Below are positions 62,613-64,000 of a stretch of 64,000 nt of DNA, in pieces; position 1 is the first letter of the stretch; each line of letters starts with the position of its first letter. Source of the stretch: Maribacter algarum (ex Zhang et al. 2020) (GTDB lineage: Bacteria; Bacteroidota; Bacteroidia; Flavobacteriales; Flavobacteriaceae); assembly GCF_005885635.1 (NCBI RefSeq), contig NZ_VATY01000005.1, positions 310,001 to 374,000 on the forward strand. The letters run 5' to 3'. The translations under genes were made by a program, and so were the position numbers. A model generated the notes under the pieces. The model had not been told where the DNA came from and searched no databases. It was given only the letters and a program-made list of their open reading frames with translations.

Positions 62613-62733
62613 TTTTTAGACAGTATTAAGTGCGCCCTGCGATAGCAATCGTTTAGGGCTCAATTTGTTGTATTTGTTTTTCTGAATATCAGAATATCAA
62701 ATCTTTCATACCTGTTTAATTATCAAATCACAT

Positions 62734-64000
62734 GCTTAATAAAGCTATCAAATTCCTTATCGAGAACAAACTAGTTGCAGTACTAATGCTCGCCTTATTT
62801 GTAGGTTGGGGTATCGTAAATGCACCGCTTGGTTGGAATACAGGTTTTCTGCCTTCAAACCCGGTAGCAGTAGATGCTATTCCTGATATAGGTGAAAACC
62901 AACAAATTGTTTTTACGAAATGGGAAGGTCGTTCTCCACAAGATATTGAGGACCAAATTACATATCCACTAACTACTTCTTTGCTCGGTATACCAGGGGT
63001 AAAAACGATTCGTAGTTCCTCTATGTTCGGTTTTTCGAGCATCTATATCATTTTTGAGGAGGACATCGAGTTCTATTGGTCACGTAGTCGGATTTTAGAA
63101 AAGCTAAATTCATTACCGGCAAATTTGTTGCCAGAAGGTTTAAACCCAGCTCTAGGGCCTGATGCTACTGGATTGGGTCAAATCTATTGGTATACTTTAG
63201 AAGGACGTGACGAAAAGGGTAATGTAACTGGTGGATGGGATTTACAGGAATTACGCAGTATTCAAGACTATTATGTGAAATATGCGCTTTCAGGTGCTAG
63301 TGGTGTCTCGGAGGTCGCCTCAATTGGTGGTTATGTACAGGAATATCAAGTTGATGTGAATCCTGAGAAAATGCGCCAATATAAAATTAGTCTAAACCAA
63401 ATTGTAAAAGCTGTAAAAGAAAGCAATCAGGATATAGGAGCGCAGACTTTGGAAATAAACCAAGCTGAATACCTTGTCCGCGGCTTGGGCTATGTCAAGA
63501 CCATTGCAGATTTAGAGAATGCGGTTGTTTCTTCTGAAAATTTTACATCACTTCGAATTAAGGATGTTGCTAACGTAAGTCTTGGGCCAGCAACCAGACG
63601 TGGTATTTTGGATAAGGAAGGAGCCGAAGTAGTTGGAGGTGTTGTCGTTGCTCGTTACGGTGCAAACCCAATGGAAGTCATCACGAATGTAAAAGCCCAA
63701 ATCGATGAACTTAAAGATGGTTTGCCTTCAAAAGTATTGGCAGATGGCCGTACCTCTCAATTGACCATAGTTCCTTTTTACGACCGTACAGAGCTGATTG
63801 AAGAAACCCTCGATACCCTCAATGAAGCATTGACATTAGAAATATTAATTACCATTTTGGTAATTATCATAATGGTCTTCAATTTAAGGGCGTCCATCTT
63901 AATTTCTGGATTATTACCAGTTGCTGTTTTGATGGTTTTTGTAGCCATGAAAATCTTTAATGTAGATGCCAATATAGTTGCGCTTTCAGGTATCGCCATT
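62734..64000 (+). CDS. CusA/CzcA-family heavy-metal efflux RND transporter, 5' part
   Basis: The reading frame starts at ATG 62734 and stays open to the window end, giving 422 of about 1000-1400 expected residues. The N-terminus MLNKAIKFLIENKLVAVLML is transmembrane helix 1. The periplasmic part contains VAVDAIPDIGENQQIVFTKWEGRSPQDIEDQITYPL and GIPGVKTIRSSSMFGFSSIYIIFEE, both typical of the heavy-metal branch (HME-RND). TM2 (LEILITILVIIIMVF) and TM3 follow. It exports Cu, Ag, Zn or Co with outer parts encoded beyond the window. The His/Cys-rich protein upstream supports a copper-type role. Confidence 0.93.

Overview
The window looks like part of the chromosome of a marine flavobacterium (Bacteroidota, Flavobacteriaceae, in the Zobellia/Maribacter/Arenibacter range). 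The evidence is an AT-rich sequence, a SusC/SusD pair, many lipoproteins, TAnnTTTG-type promoter boxes and several sulfatases. Genus cannot be fixed from this stretch. I see no rRNA, complete tRNA or CRISPR array.

Layout. (1) 0-4.7 kb: a secreted protein of unknown function, then a small unit (SDR, lactonase-like propeller fused to a Dabb domain, GlcG-like protein) with an FNR-box-like palindrome in front of it and a Crp/Fnr regulator next to it. (2) 4.7-57 kb: a very large polysaccharide utilization locus (PUL) for sulfated red-algal galactan, almost all on the minus strand. It holds SusC/SusD, four S1-type sulfatases, GH2, GH16, GH29, GH78-like, GH127, three GH117-type proteins, a DUF5060 protein, three inner-membrane transporters, an AraC and a TPR-LuxR-type regulator, an FG-GAP lipoprotein, and a secreted FAD oxidoreductase paired with an FMN-binding protein. 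(3) 57.1-61.1 kb: a decayed mobile element (integrase with two in-frame stops, tRNA 3'-end remnant, BfmA/BtgA mobilization gene, frameshifted partner gene, radC-like gene, ssb). (4) 61.2-64 kb: a methyltransferase, a small His/Cys-rich secreted protein and the 5' part of a CusA/CzcA RND pump that runs off the window.

How the PUL fits together. GH117 (14.6 kb) can release 3,6-anhydro-L-galactose. The operon after it encodes a complete route for that sugar: AHG dehydrogenase, anhydrogalactonate cycloisomerase, a Zn-ADH and a KduD-like SDR that would swap C5 configuration through a 2,5-diketo intermediate to give KDG. A second set at 35.6-40 kb (aldehyde dehydrogenase, galactarolactone-cycloisomerase-like enolase, KDG-type kinase, KDPG-type aldolase) matches the 3,6-anhydro-D-galactose route known from carrageenan degraders. 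The kinase and aldolase could serve both branches. The locus therefore appears built for agar/porphyran-type plus carrageenan-type units, or for DL-hybrid galactans.

The most striking hidden signal is a short motif, TTGTCTAGT (one copy ATGTCTAGT). It lies upstream of all five transcription units that I infer as heads of the PUL, always in the transcribed orientation. In four cases it is exactly 31 bp, and in the fifth 30 bp, from a TA-rich -7-like box. This looks like the operator of a PUL-wide regulon.
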